A stretch of DNA of 64,000 bases from Piper betle (taxonomy: Eukaryota; Streptophyta; Magnoliopsida; Piperales; Piperaceae): NCBI GenBank assembly GCA_033002965.1, contig JAURVB010002106.1:30225-94224 (forward strand), given 5' to 3'. Shown in pieces: positions 1 to 12,599 of the stretch; position 1 is the stretch's first letter; each line of letters begins with the position of its first letter. The position numbers and the translations under genes are program-made. The notes under the pieces were generated by a model. That model made no database searches. It saw only the letters and a program-made list of their open reading frames with translations, and had not been told where the DNA came from.

Positions 1-1262
1 TAAGTGGCGTTTTATCGGATCCCACTTAACTCGGGCCATTTAGCCAACAATTTTTCGGATTAATAACCCTCGAGGATGAGATCCCTCGAGTTTGTTTTCG
101 AACTTCAGATCCAGCTCACGTTGCCTTCGGGCCTATTGTATAAATCCCAACCCAGACCTATATATATGTATAGTTTTCGCATTTTTGTGAGAGATTGAAT
201 GAGGGAAATCCGACTACCGTGCTACGCGAGCGGGCACGTGTGTGTCGATAGTGGGCTCTGGAATGGTGTGCGGGCCATTTCATTCCCGAGGGATCCTGAC
301 AACTCCACCTTTGAGTTCCTCAAACCCGGAGAAGTGTGGAGGTTCACGGGTACTGCATTGCAGCGCATGTCTAGACTTGTGGTTTCAAAGGGTACTAAAG
401 GCGACTGCCTGAGAGTACTCGGCCTTCGTGCTCAAGGCCAGGAGTAATATGGAAGGTGCAGAGGGCGGAAAGGAATGAGATTTGATGCGAGAAGCGATAG
501 AGAAATGGCCAAGGTATGAGAATGAGAAAGAAAGGGGGACGCTGTCGACCCGAGGGCGACGGCTCCCGTATGTGCCCTGATGAGAGTTCTTGAGGAAGTA
601 TATGGTTTTCATTCAACAGGAGAGTTTGCTCTCCTGTGCCAGATTGATATTAGTTATTTTCCGGGCCGGTAACACTCATTACTGACGGTTTTTCTATATA
701 TATGTAGGTGAGGAATGCGAGCAATGAAAGCTGTCGGGACTGCGGAGGAGCAGCACGGAACCGCGCACACATGTACCTGCCGCGTGTAATGTATAATGAT
801 GGTTGTGTTAATGCTGTGTGAATGATTGTTAGAATGTTTTTGTCTTGATGAATTGCCTGTTATGAAATGAACGGATAGATGTGAATGAGCAGGGAGCCTT
901 GGAGTTCAGCCTCGGCTTAGATGAAAACAAATGAGATAATAATGGAATGCCGCGGTAGATTGTTATGTTTTGTCGTATTTTGATAAAATATTTATATACC
1001 TTTGTTGTGGACAGGTTGGCCCTTATTGCACTTTTAGGGAAAACTCTGTCCGTTTTTACGTAGTAGTATATATTTTCTTTTGGTTTCTCATTTATTGTTT
1101 TGTCTTGTTTTTGCTTGTACATCATAGCATGCATGTAGGACCGCGTTAGAACCCAATCGTTCCCATTCATGCATTTCATGTTTGCATCTCCATCTTGAGA
1201 CGCCGAGGGCAGATCCGGGTCGGCTTAACCGAACCTAGTAGATTAGCGAACGGGGTGTTACA
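1..1262 (+). mobile_element. Family A LTR, 3' part (left end outside window)
   Basis: This stretch aligns by eye with the right part of the plus-strand LTR at 48,243-51,244: shared blocks include the GGATCCCACTTAACTCGGG segment, the TATAAATCCC box, the CTCTCCTGTGCC hairpin region and the final GGGGTGTTACA. It ends in the standard TGTTACA terminus and is followed by GAAAC (the likely right TSD) and then by reverse-oriented retroelement internal sequence. No primer-binding site follows, so it is a solo LTR or a 3' LTR. The left end and left TSD lie outside the window. The short open frames inside are not conserved between copies and are not called as genes. Confidence 0.8.
138..147 (+). promoter_or_regulatory. 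Likely LTR TATA box
   Basis: TGTATAAATC sits in the block GCCTATTGTATAAATCCC, which is repeated at the equivalent place in every family A LTR (for example TATATAAATCCC at 50,028). Conservation of this AT-rich box amid diverged flanks suggests the retroelement's own promoter; initiation has not been shown. Confidence 0.45.
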
Positions 1263-2930
1263 GAAACTATGAAGTGTTCTCATCCTCACATAGTTAGACC
1301 TTGGGGGTACTCGGAGAGTACATTGATCTGAGAAAATCCTGCTAGTTATGTAATGAGGCTCTCTGTGTAAGTCATAAGGGTAATGAAAGAACTTTGTATA
1401 GGATATCGGGTGGTACAAACATATGGGTAAGTCCATGGGCATGTCTCGAAGATCATCATGATTAGACTCCACCATAGGTGGCCAACCTATGGAACAACTA
1501 ATCAACAACAAGTTTAAGAGATGGCTCCTAAGTGGCTCTTATTTAATCAACTAACAGTAGGCATGTATTTTTCGATACTTTACTAGTCATGCATTTCTTA
1601 ACAGATGGGGTTCAAACGACCCAAAACCACTCTCTCTCCTCCAGTCTACGGGGACTCATAGTGAGGTTTGACATGTGTCTCGTCCGTTCATCAGTGGTGT
1701 GTGACCTGCCGTCCCATACTGATTTCTAGCACAAATCTTGATTTACAAGACTACTACCATTGTGGTAGACTCTAAAGCAAAGCTGTCAATTAAGATGAGT
1801 ACACATTGGTGTCCCTCTACCTGGTCAGCGTGCTCTGGTTTGACTAAAGTCCTTGTTTGTGTCGATCCTAAAATGGGGTGAAGTTGTCTCCTCTAGACTC
1901 GTCTGTCATTAGCTACCTACACTATCAGCCTTAAATAGTACCCGAAGGTACCTCCTATACCCAGGACAAAGGTTAAATCCTATGTCTCAAGGTAAGGGCC
2001 TAATCGTGCTGGCAAAGCACAAGGAAAACACTATCTCTCTAATGGACGCACCCTCACTAAGCCATCATCTATGCCAAAATTCTAGTAAGAGTCAAACTCC
2101 TCTCGCTGGCCAGGTCACACTAAATGTCTGACCATCTACTAATCATGTCATCTTGATCTCCTAGCTATAACTCATACATCTGCTGTCATGCTAACTAAAC
2201 AATATAACCAATGTGGCCATCTCATTTGGAGGTCACAATGCCCTATTCTCAGACTCTGTCCATAGTATCAGTGAAAGTCTTATAGGTATCATTAGGCAGC
2301 GTTAGTGATAGTCATCAAATGGATGTGCATGGACAGAGTTAGAGAACATTATATTATGATATCTAGATGGGATGAACGTAGTGGTTAGATTGTTCACTCA
2401 GTGTGACAACATACGTGTGACCCACAACCAAGGTTACACAGATAAGATGGTTAGCAAATGATCAGATACGTAATTTAACTCATTTAGAATTTGGCCTAGC
2501 CAGAGAGGAGATGTTTAACTCGTATTAGAATTTTAGCATAGATGATGGGTTTAGTGAGGGAGTATCCATTAGGGAGACAATATTTTCATTGTGCTTTGCC
2601 AACACGATTAGGTCCTTACCTTGGGACATAGGATTTAGCCTTTGCCCCTAGTACATGATGTACCTATGTTTGGAGAAGACAACTTCACCCCATCTTGAGA
2701 GCGATGAAGACAAGGAGTTCACTCAGACTAGACCGTGCTTACTAGATAGAGGGACACCAGTGTATACTGATCTTAACTTATAGCTTTGCTTGAGAGTCTA
2801 CCACAACGGTAGTAGTCATGTGAGTCAAGATTAGTGCAAAAATCGGTACGAGATGACAAGTTACACACCACGGAAGAATGGACGAGATACATGTCAAACC
2901 TCACTATGAGTCCCCGTAGACTTGAGGAAA
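1263..2930. repeat. Retroelement internal DNA forming a large inverted repeat
   Basis: The region holds retroelement internal sequence homologous to 19,857-23,221 and 54,254-56,058, but in two opposite orientations. The left arm runs from about 1,517 to 2,263 and the right arm from about 2,329 to 2,930, continuing after the inserted LTR at 5,887-5,995. Near the outer edge, 1,642-1,685 and 2,880-2,923 are reverse complements with about one mismatch in 44 bases. Around the centre, ACTCTGTCCAT (2,253-2,263) pairs with ATGGACAGAGT (2,329-2,339), leaving a loop of about 65 bp. There is no open gag or pol frame. Two elements joined head to head, or an inversion, would give this layout. Confidence 0.75.
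2926..2930 (+). repeat. Target-site duplication GGAAA, left copy
   Basis: GGAAA directly precedes the LTR at 2,931 and is repeated at 5,882-5,886 directly after it. A 5-bp duplication is the expected size for Ty3-type integration. Confidence 0.85.
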
Positions 2931-5881
2931 TGTAACACCCCAAATCCGGTCCACGCTCGTGAACCGAACCGGTATGTTACAGGCCCCGGTTAGGTCGGCT
3001 AACCCGAACCTAACTCATGCGGATCCAATCTCGGCGTCTTAAGATGAAGATACAACTCGCAATGCATTGATGAATGCACAAACCCTAACATGGTACTACA
3101 TGAATGACATGCAATTCAAACACACACCAATACAATTACGATCAAACTCAATGAAAATTCTAAAATAAAACGGACAGAATCTCCCCTAAAAGTGCAATTA
3201 GGGTCCACCCTGTCAAAACAATATATACCAATATATATGCATATATCAACAATTTTAATCACACATAATCTAATATACTGTATATTCATTATAAAACTTG
3301 GGCCACACTTCTGCTGCGCACTCTGATCACATCTCACCTCTTGTCATCATGTCTTAGCTTTTCATCATGTCATAACATCATGTTTTAACAACTAATCATG
3401 TCACATCATCATGTTTCAAGCATTTATTCACACCATATAATAATATCATAACACAATATAAACACTCAATTGACTGACATGTGTGCAAGCGACAACAGTG
3501 CTCCTCCGTCCAACTGGCTCCTCCAACTCGTAATTGTTACCTATATATAGTATAAAAACACGTCAGTAACAAGTGTTACTGGTCCGGAAAATAAAATAAC
3601 TATAACAAGCTGGCTATGAGAGCAAACTCTCATATGAAAGAAAACATCATATGCTCCACGTGAACACTCTGAAGGGCACTACTGAGGAGCCACTGGGCTG
3701 CAGACCCGGTAGCATCCCGATCTATCTTGTATTGTGCCACTCACGGCACTTCTTTTTCAGTACTTCACGTAAAACTTTATCCTAAGCCCTCTCCTTACCT
3801 CCATATTTCTCCTGGCCTTGAGCACGAAGGCCGAGTACTCTCAGGCAGTCGCCTTTAGTACCCTTTGAACCACAAGTCCGGACATGCGTTGTACTAAACA
3901 GTACCCGTAAACCTCCACGTTCTCCGGGTGTGAGGAACTCAAACGCAGAGTTGTCAGGATCCCTCAGGAATGGAACAGTCCGCTGGCACTAATCCAGAGC
4001 CCGCTTTGACTATCACGGCATCCGCTCATGGTACGTGCAGTCAGTTTCTCCATCTCTCGTCTCACTGAAAACGTGAAAACTTACATATATATATATGTAT
4101 ATATAGGGCTGGGTAGGGATTTATATAATAGGCCCGAAGGCAACTTGTGGTGGATCTTGTTTTCGAAATCATCCTCGAGGGATCTCATCCTCGAGGGGTT
4201 ATTAATCCGAAAACTGTTCGGTTAAATGGCCCGAGTTAAGTGGGATCCGATAAAATGCCACTTAACCCATCCAGCAGATAATAAAATAAACATACAATAG
4301 AAGAGCATAAAACAGAGGCGAGTCCTAAACGGACCTAGTAGAAGCTCCAAGCGTGTCATCGCGCCTAGGCGGTGAGCTCCTACTCCGTACCTACACATCA
4401 AAACTAAATACTAACTCCCGCTAACCAAATGATGCATCAAACTCAACACAATCAAACACAAAATCATCAACCGTCAAATAACCTTAAATATGACAATAAC
4501 TCTAACTCATCATATTCATGCAAATTTTATTGTATTTTTCCTAAGTTACATCGTACACGATTATCATGCTCAAATTTACTTCATTAGATCACTTAACCTC
4601 CATGCACAATCAATCACATCATGGAACTTATTACTTCATCACTTATCCACCATGCACTATCAAACACATCATAAATCAACAAGTTTAAATTATAAATTTT
4701 GAGGTAATTATACCTCACGTCATCGGCAATTGGCGACGACTAGGGTTTCATCGCACGTCTGAGAGCTCGAAGTCGGCGCTCATCAGCGTCCGAAGTTCAA
4801 TCGAGGTCGACTGGATGAGATCTGAGGAAGATCTAGCGAACTCCATTGAATCCGGTTTTCCGGCAAGTTCTAGCAGTTTTCCGGCGGCTTTAGTGGTTTT
4901 TCAGCACCTCTCCAGTGGTTTTCCGGCAACAATCGCCGGCGGCGTCTAGTGGCCGGAAAGTGGTCATGTTGGGTACCAATGGAACCGGCTCGGCGAGCTC
5001 GACACATCAACGACATCGACATGGCCAACGGAGGTGATGGCTCGTGGAAAATGCCTAAAACAGAGCGGCGGCGATGGGGGACTCGATTCAGCCGGCCTAG
5101 GTGGTGCGGCCTCTGCTCCGGTCAGGAAGGGTCACTAGGTGGTTGAGGGTGCTAAGGCAACCAACTAATCGTGGTGGCGATGGTTGCCGGCGGCAGAATC
5201 GGCGACACAACCAAAATGTAACCACGGCGCTGGTGAGGCAATTCTAGCGTCAGGGCGGTCTGGTAGCAAACGGGGCTGGTCGGGGCGGCACGGCAACGCC
5301 GTGGTGGGGCTAGGCAGCGTCGATCTGCGATCCGGCGGCTTCGATAGTGGCGACAGCGACGCTGCATGGGGGCGGCGTCGGTGTTTGGGAAGAAGATGTC
5401 GGGAGGGGAGAAATAACTAGGGTGGTAATTTTGTAAATAAGACTTAACACGTCTCCGGCTCGAGTCAAGTATAATAACTAAGACGTATTAAATCCTAAAA
5501 AATTCATTAAAATCGGGAAAAATCCCATAAAATCAAACAAACACCACAACATTATAATGATATGCTCTATGACTAACAACCCACCCAAACTACCCGTAAC
5601 GCGTCCTAATGAGGTAAACGGACTAAAACTAATTCTACGAGCCACTACATATAAAAATAAAAAAATGACTGGCATACTCACATATATATCAGATAACTCA
5701 TTTTGTTCTGCTGTGTTCATGACGTTATCATCATATATTTGGGTACGCATGACCCTCATAGCTCATACACGCGACTAGCGTCGGCTCAGTACACGTGTTC
5801 TGAAACTGACTCGACTCGAAAATAACGATCGAACCGACCGGTTCTGAATATAAAACCCTGACTCGAATCGTGGGTTTTACA
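2931..5881 (-). mobile_element. Solo LTR, family A
   Basis: A 2,951-bp LTR stands alone. On the plus strand it runs from TGTAACACCCCAAATCCGG to CGTGGGTTTTACA, so the element's own orientation is minus (TGTAAAACCC...GGGGTGTTACA). Perfect 5-bp TSDs (GGAAA) flank it, and joining the flanks restores the interrupted older repeat (…GTAGACTTGAGG / GATAGTGGTTCTTT, compare 54,526). It contains the family A landmarks: the AGTGTTACTGG palindrome near 3,565, a TATA box near 4,110-4,125, and a GC-rich segment at about 4,730-5,420 followed by the TTGACTCG-type dyad near 5,441-5,467. Homologous recombination between two LTRs is the usual source of such solo copies. Confidence 0.88.
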
Positions 5882-5995
5882 GGAAAGATAGTTGTTCTTT
5901 AGGTCATTTGAACCCCATCCATTTAAAAGTGTGTGAATAGTATAGTATCGAGAAACGCATGCCTACTATTAGTTGATTGAACTAGAGCCACTTAG
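5882..5995 (+). repeat. Family C internal region, displaced segment (begins with right TSD)
   Basis: After the GGAAA duplication the sequence resumes the older internal region: it matches 54,535-54,650 in order (GGTCRTTTGAACCCC, GTATTGAGAAAC, GTTGATTGAACTAGAGCCACTTAG). It also pairs as the inverted complement of about 1,517-1,640. Confidence 0.75.
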
Positions 5996-8287
5996 TGTAA
6001 CACCCTAAATTCGGTTCACAATTGAGAACTGAACAGAAATGTCACTGGTCCCAGTTAGGTCAACTAAACTGAACCGAACCCTGCGGATCTACTCTCGGTG
6101 TCTCGACATGGAAGATGTCAATCGCTATGTGTTATTGAATGCACGGAACCCTAATATTCTATTACATGGATGACATGACAACCAATTTGCATCCCAAAAT
6201 AATTTCGATGAAAATCGAGAAAATTATGTAGATCACTATACGTTCATTGCATCATATTTTTCACATAAATATTTAATACTGTTACATATAAATATTCTAC
6301 ATTTTGGGTCTCGACCCACCTATTCATTCTTTTCAGATTTCACTTTTATCATTCTACTTGTACACTAATATCTGTTCTAAATCATAATATCACTATTCAT
6401 TTCTATATACCCCATTCTTCATCATAAGTATTTCATTTTTTTCATAATAACATAAAAAACAATTAAAACAATCAAAACAAACAATCAGGCGGCTAACTTG
6501 CATGTGTGTGTACAAGAGACATCACTGCTTCTTTGTCCAGACCGGCACATCCTAGTCTTCATTATCACCTATATAAATTATAAAAACACGCCAATAATGA
6601 GTTTTACTGGTCTAAAATATAACTAATATCAAACTAGCTATGAGAGTTAACTCTCATATGAAAGAAAACATTCATATATTACTTGTGAACTCATTGAAGT
6701 GCAGTACCCGAGGAGCCACTAGGCTACATACCCGGTAGCTTCCCGAACTGACAATTCTGCTGCTGCTAATTTTGTCATTTCATTTTATGGTCCCTTGGGA
6801 CCACTATTATATACCAAGCCCTCTCCTTTCCTCCATAATTCTCCTGGCCTTAAGCCCTCACCTTTAGTATGCTTTGAATCACAAGTCTGGATATGCGCTA
6901 TACTAAACAGTACCCGTAAACCTCTACGCTCTCCGGGTGTGAGGAACTCAAATGCAAAGTTGTCAGGATCCTTTGGGATTAGAACAGCCCGGTCACTAAT
7001 CTATAGCCTGCTTTGACTAGCACGTGCACCCACTTGTGGTTCATGCAAGTCAGTTTTTCCATCTCTCACCTAACTGAAAACTCGATAAAACTATATATAG
7101 GTCGTGGAAGGGATTTATACTGTAGGCCTGAAGGCAACTTGTGGTGGATCTTATTTTCAAAAACATACTCGAGGGATCTCATCGATGATGGTTACTAATC
7201 CGAAAAACTAGTGGATTAAATGGCCCGAGTTAAGTGGGATCCAATAAAATGTGACTTAACTCGTCCTGCAAGAAATAAAATAATACATAATAGAATAGAG
7301 CGTAAAACATGGAACGAGTCCTAAATGGACCTGGTAGAAGCTCCATGTGTGTCCTTATGCCTAGGGGGAGCTCATACTCTGTACCTACACATCAAGACTA
7401 AATACTAACGGCAAATATAATGCATGAATGCTACACTTCTCATCAATCCATACAAGACAACATTTTATTTACATGCATTTATATTCAAACTCTAATTCAT
7501 TATTATCATCCGTTAACATTTATTTAAATTTAAATCAATACCTATTTACAATCACACCAAAATTATAAAACAATCAAATAAAATCATATAAATGTTTATA
7601 CCAATCATCAGTCATGCGACGATGGCAACAAGGTTGTGGCCGGCTCAGATGAAGATTATGGGGAAGAGGGAAGGGAAAAAAGAAGAAGCAAGTTGGGTGA
7701 GGAGGATGGTGGCAGTTGGATAGTAACAATGTCAGAGGTGTTGAATAAATAGATGTCAGGGGAAGAAAATGAGTAGTCAGTGAGAAAAATGAGTCGTTGG
7801 GGATAAAAATGAATGGTTGGTGAAAAAAATTTAATGGTCAGTGAGAAAAACGAATGGTCGTCTCTTAATTAAAACTTGACTCGACTCTGAATCTTGAAAA
7901 ATAATGCTAACTAGTAATATTTCTATAAAAACTCAAAAAAATAGGGAAAATCCCATAAAACATAACACACAGCATTACAATGACATGCTCTATAACTAAT
8001 AACCCACCTAAACTGCCCATAACAAGTCCTAATGCACTATTTAGCCTAAAAATAATTATACGATATAATTAAAATAAATAACATACTCTCATATATTCTG
8101 ATAACTCATTCAACTACTGTCTTACTAACGGTATCATCATATACTTGGGCACACAAGATTCTGATGGTTCATAACACAAGAACAGCCTCGGCTCAGTATG
8201 CGTGTTCTGAAATTGACCCGAGCAAAAATAACGGTCGAACTGACTGGCTCTGACTATAAAACCCTGACTCAATTCAGGGGTTTTACA
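5996..8287 (-). mobile_element. 3' LTR of family B element
   Basis: The LTR runs from TGTAACACCCTAAATTCGG to CAGGGGTTTTACA on the plus strand, 2,292 bp, so the element is on the minus strand. Directly to its right lies a polypurine tract (minus strand ATAAGGAGGGAAAGAT), which marks this as the 3' LTR. Family B lacks the GC-rich segment of family A; instead it has a purine-rich stretch (7,660-7,760) and a short minisatellite built on GTGAGAAAAATGAATGGTC (about 7,765-7,862). The left flank CTTAG (5,991-5,995) and right flank of the whole element CTTGG (11,225-11,229) look like a TSD with one change. Confidence 0.82.
7765..7862 (-). repeat. LTR minisatellite, about five 20-bp units
   Basis: Units built on GGTCAGTGAGAAAAAYGAAT are repeated with drift. 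The same array appears with about three units at 10,735-10,785 and about seven units at 26,545-26,680, so copy number differs between LTR copies. Confidence 0.65.
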
Positions 8288-8303
8288 ATCTTTCCCTCCT
8301 TAT
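8288..8303 (-). promoter_or_regulatory. Polypurine tract of family B element
   Basis: On the minus strand the 16 bases read ATAAGGAGGGAAAGAT immediately upstream of the 3' LTR start TGTAAAACC. The equivalent tract in the family A element is at 19,857-19,872. It would prime plus-strand DNA synthesis. Confidence 0.7.
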
Positions 8304-9401
8304 AACAATTTCATCCACAAAATTTTAAATAAAGGAGTCTTTACTCTCGTAGCTATCCACTAAATATAAAATCTGAAGCATACCTGTCATGTCTACCGTA
8401 TCTTCCAGTGCTTCAGCAATTATGGATGTGTCAATCCCCACTACCCATGGTGGTGCTAAAGTGGATGGTTCTACTAGTGGTGTTATCGGCATTACTCTTT
8501 CATTCAAAGCTTTTTGTTTTTGTCCTCTCATGGTAGCCATCATTCCTCACTGATTCAATGACTGATGAAATCTACAAGAAAGATTCTTCTGTATCTAGTT
8601 TTCTAGTGAATGGACATCCTTCATTCTTCATGAACCGCTCATATTGCCACAATCTGAGATTATTATCACCTGTTGATATGTTTGAACCATCTCCAATCTC
8701 AAATTGCGGAAATGGAGAAACTGCCCCTACTGAAGTATCACCAAACCCTGGGCCACCTATCTGTTCACTATCATTTCCTCCAGATCCACTACCCTCTGTA
8801 GACCCTCTTGCTTGAAGTGGGATGACCAGTGGAATTGTTGTAGGAGTGATCCCCTGATGTAACAACGGAGGATGTGGTGGCAGAGGACCCATGGGAAGTG
8901 CAAGCTCTCATCGTGCCTCATCATCCACAACTAATTTCTTCTCTGTTCGTGCTACTATGAGAGCTATTTGTTGTAGTTCTATTTGGAATTCCACCTAACT
9001 TTGTTGCATCTGCATTTGTACCTTTGCATCCGTGTAATGGCAACACTCGTTTTGGTCTGACAGCTTCTAATGCTACAATGGCTTCCAATACGATGGCTCC
9101 CACTATGGCAGCTTACAAAGCCTAGCTCTGTGGGATTTCATGGCTGGGGTGCGGCTCTAGATCGGCTAGACACCATCTTGTTGTGAACATGTGTAAGGCT
9201 AGCTAGTCTAGAAGAAGGAGGTGATGGAGTTCTGTTCCAAGTACTTCGAGTTCTTACCATAATTACCCCTGTTCATTGATCCAATCCTGAAAATATTGCC
9301 ACACTACCCATTGATGAAAAATCTGTAAATCAAAGACAACAAGGACAAAAGTATATACTTGCCAGCTGGATCGACCGAGTGATTTTGCTAATACCAAAAC
9401 T
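8288..9401 (-). mobile_element. Internal region of family B element, short and decayed
   Basis: Only about 1.1 kb separates the two LTRs, far too short for gag-pol (usually 4-7 kb), so the element could only move with help from another element. On the minus strand a 106-residue open frame at 8,572-8,892 is proline and glycine rich, then reads RLWQYERFMK near its end. A run of basic/aromatic residues of this kind occurs near the start of the gag domain in plant Ty3 elements, so it may be a gag remnant, but the match is weak. A decayed primer site (TTTGGTATTAGCA on the minus strand) lies at about 9,385-9,400. Confidence 0.55.
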
Positions 9402-11224
9402 TGTAACACCCCAAATCCGGTTCACGCTCGGGAACCAAACCGGATTGTCAATGGTCCCGATTAGGTTAGCTAATACGAACCAAACCTTACGGATCTACTC
9501 TCAGTGTGTTGAGATTGAAGATATCAATCGATGTGCATGGATGAATACACAAAACCCTAACATGCTACTACATGGATAACATGACAACCAATTGATAGAA
9601 CACATTCATATATTTCTCGTGAACTCTCTAAATGGCACCTATTAAGGAGCCACTCGGCTACAGACCCTGTAGCATCCCAAATTGACTGTTCTACTACTAC
9701 TACTTTTCTCATTTCATTTTCTGGGCCCTCGGGACTACAATTTGATCCTACGTCCTCTCCTTTCATCCGTAATTCTCTTGGCTGTGAGCACGAAGAGCAA
9801 GTACTCTTAGGCAATTGCCTTAAGTACCGTTTCAACCACAAGTTCGTACATGCATTGTACTAAACAGTATCCGTAAACCTCTACATTCCCTGGGTGTGAG
9901 GACTAACACGTAGAGTTGTTAGGATCCCTCTAGATTGGAACAGCCCGCTTAGTAATCCAAAATCTACTTTGTTTGGCACGTGCACCAACTCATAGTATGT
10001 GTGAGTTGATTTTCCCATCTCTTGTCTCACAAAAAACTCGATAAAACTATATATAGGTTTGGGAATAGGATTTTTACAATAAGCCTGAAGGCAACTTGTG
10101 GTGGATCTTGTTTTAGAAAACATACTCGAAGGATCTCATATTCAAGAGTTACTAATCAAGAAAACTGGTTGATTAAATGGCCTGGATTAAGTGGGATCCG
10201 ACAAAACGCTACTTAACTCGTCCTGCGAGTAATAAAACAATGCAAAATAGTATAGAGCGTAAAACAAGGAACGAGTCCTAAATGGACCTGGTAGAAGATC
10301 CGAGTGTGTCCTCACCTAGGCAGCAAGCTTCTACTCTGTACCTAAACATCAAAACTAAATACTAACACCCATGTATAGTGTGCATGAATGTTACACTCTT
10401 CATCAATCCAAACAAGACAACATCTATTTACATGTATTTAAATTCAAACTCTAATTCATTATTATCATCCCTTAACATGCATTTATATTTAAATGAACAC
10501 CTGTTTACAATCACACCAAAATCATGAAAAAATCAAATAAAATTAGATAAATTTTTATACCTAATCTTTAGTCATGTGGCTACGGTGACAAGGTTGTGGC
10601 TGGCTCGAGTGAGGATCGTGGGGAAAAGGGAAGGGAAAAAAAGAAGAAGGAAGTAGGTTAAGGAGGATGGTGGCGGCTAGATGGTGAAATTGTCGAAGGT
10701 ATGGGATAAATAGGTGTCAGGTGGGAAGAAAACAAGTGGTCAGTGAGAAAAACAAATGGTTGGTGAGAAAAACGAATGGTCGTCTCGTAATTAAACCTTA
10801 AATCGACTCTGATTCTAGAAAAATAATACTAATTCGTAATAATTTTAAAAAAAACTAGAAAAATGTGGGAAAATCTCATAAAACATACTACACGCAACAT
10901 TACAATGACATGCTCAATAACTAATAACCCACCCAAACTGCCCGTAACATGCCCTAATGTGTTGTTCAGCATAAAAATAATTCTATTATCCAATTAAAAT
11001 AAATAAAGAAAAATCTGGCATACTCTCATATATTTTGATAACTCATTCTACTGCTTTCTTACTGACGTTATCATCATATACATGGGCACACATGACTCTC
11101 ATGGTTCATAACATAAGACCGGCCTCGGATCGTTACGTGTGTTCTGAAAATGTTCTGACTTAAAATAACAGTCGAGCCGACCGGTTCAGACTATAAAACC
11201 CTGACTTGATTCACAAGTTTTACA
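9402..11224 (-). mobile_element. 5' LTR of family B element
   Basis: This LTR runs from TGTAACACCCCAAATCCGG to GATTCACAAGTTTTACA on the plus strand. It is 1,823 bp, about 470 bp shorter than its partner at 5,996-8,287; the missing part corresponds to sequence just after the first 200 bp (jump near 9,590), and the minisatellite is shorter. The two LTRs differ clearly throughout, which points to an old insertion. The degenerate primer-binding site on its left fixes it as the 5' LTR of a minus-strand element. Confidence 0.8.
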
Positions 11225-12599
11225 CTTGGGGGTCATCTCTTAGGCTCATCATTGATTGACCATTCAATAGGCTGGCCACCTGTGGTGGAGTCCAATCATG
11301 ATGATCTTAGAGAATGTCCGTGGACCTACCCATATGATTGAGCTGCCTAGTATCTTATACAGTGTTTTTCTTACCATGATGACTTGCACGATTACCTTTA
11401 CCCCACCATAGATAGAGTGATGTACATACCTAGTGAGATTTTTTTCATATCAGTGTGCTCTTCTAGCACACCTAATATCTGACCATGTGAAGATGAGAGA
11501 CATACTAGTTAGAGTCTGAGAGCAGTATGACCAGTTTTATACGAGGGATCCATTCTCTTTCCATGTGACGTGTAGACACCAGTCAGCGTCGAGCATTTTT
11601 ACTCACTCTTCTAGGTATACTAGTCCTACTATCTATTTTCCAAATTGTTCAGATGAGCAAACATTGACCAATGCATGTGCCACAAACTAGATGCAAACTC
11701 CACAGTTCCATGCAGAGTATGCTTTCACACACCTTGATACACAATATGCATGTATAGGTGTTCTCATCGTCATTCCATCATAAAAAGCCCTCTTCAGCAG
11801 TAGTTAGTGGTTGTATAGATAGTTATAAATAGCCATAGTACGCAGTAGAGTATAGCAGTTGTCTTTGTTCCATTCTAGAAGAGAGTGAGATTTTTGATTC
11901 GGAACCAAGTTAGCTACGACCAGGTGAGTAGTCCGGTTCCTTTTCCAAGGACACTTGAGTGTTTGACCTAGACTGGTAACAGTGAGCCACACAACACATT
12001 AGTAGATACCTTTATTTGGTACTAAAGTCCACCATATGCTAACAGGATTTGCATGACACCCTAATATTGTCGTAGGATCAAGAAGAGTGCCCAGCGGGTA
12101 CATGTAGTTGATCTATTACATTGATGACGATCAGAAAGGCATGAGTAGATGTTAGGCCTCATCCCTCGAACTAAGATAGTTTTTCATTATGTAGCTCAGA
12201 CTAGAACCCAGCAATAATTTAAAATACCTTCTTGACCATCCAATAGACCATTAGGGATGAGCTTAGGTTTTTCTCACTAAGGTCATTGCATTTATGTCCC
12301 CATAGTTTGCAATGACCCAAGGAGCTAGTCCAACTAGACGATTCGAGCATGTATGGTTAGTCCAGTAAGATGATTCTAGAATGTATGACATGTTTCACCA
12401 GGTGATTCGATCACATGTAGTCCATCTAGCCAGATTATTAAGGAACTAACAAGCTTCATCATTGTTTAGAGTTTTGGCTTCATGTTGGTCTGTTTGAGCC
12501 GTCTGTAGCTAGCTTTTGAGGGAGAGCTACCAGTTTGCCAACAAGATGACAACTTCAGTTGAGTCCTCTGAAGATAGAATATTTATAAGGAGGAGACGA
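11225..12599 (+). repeat. Family C internal region, 3' end with polypurine tract
   Basis: This piece continues the older element interrupted by the family B insertion and matches 54,650-56,058 in order. No open gag-pol frame remains. It ends with ATAAGGAGGAGACGA, a plus-strand polypurine tract, directly before the LTR start TGTAAAACC at 12,600. Confidence 0.75.

Noticed and set aside
8572..8892. A functional gag gene in the family B element
   Set aside because: Only 106 codons, no zinc knuckle (CX2CX4HX4C), weak similarity; kept only as a possible remnant.
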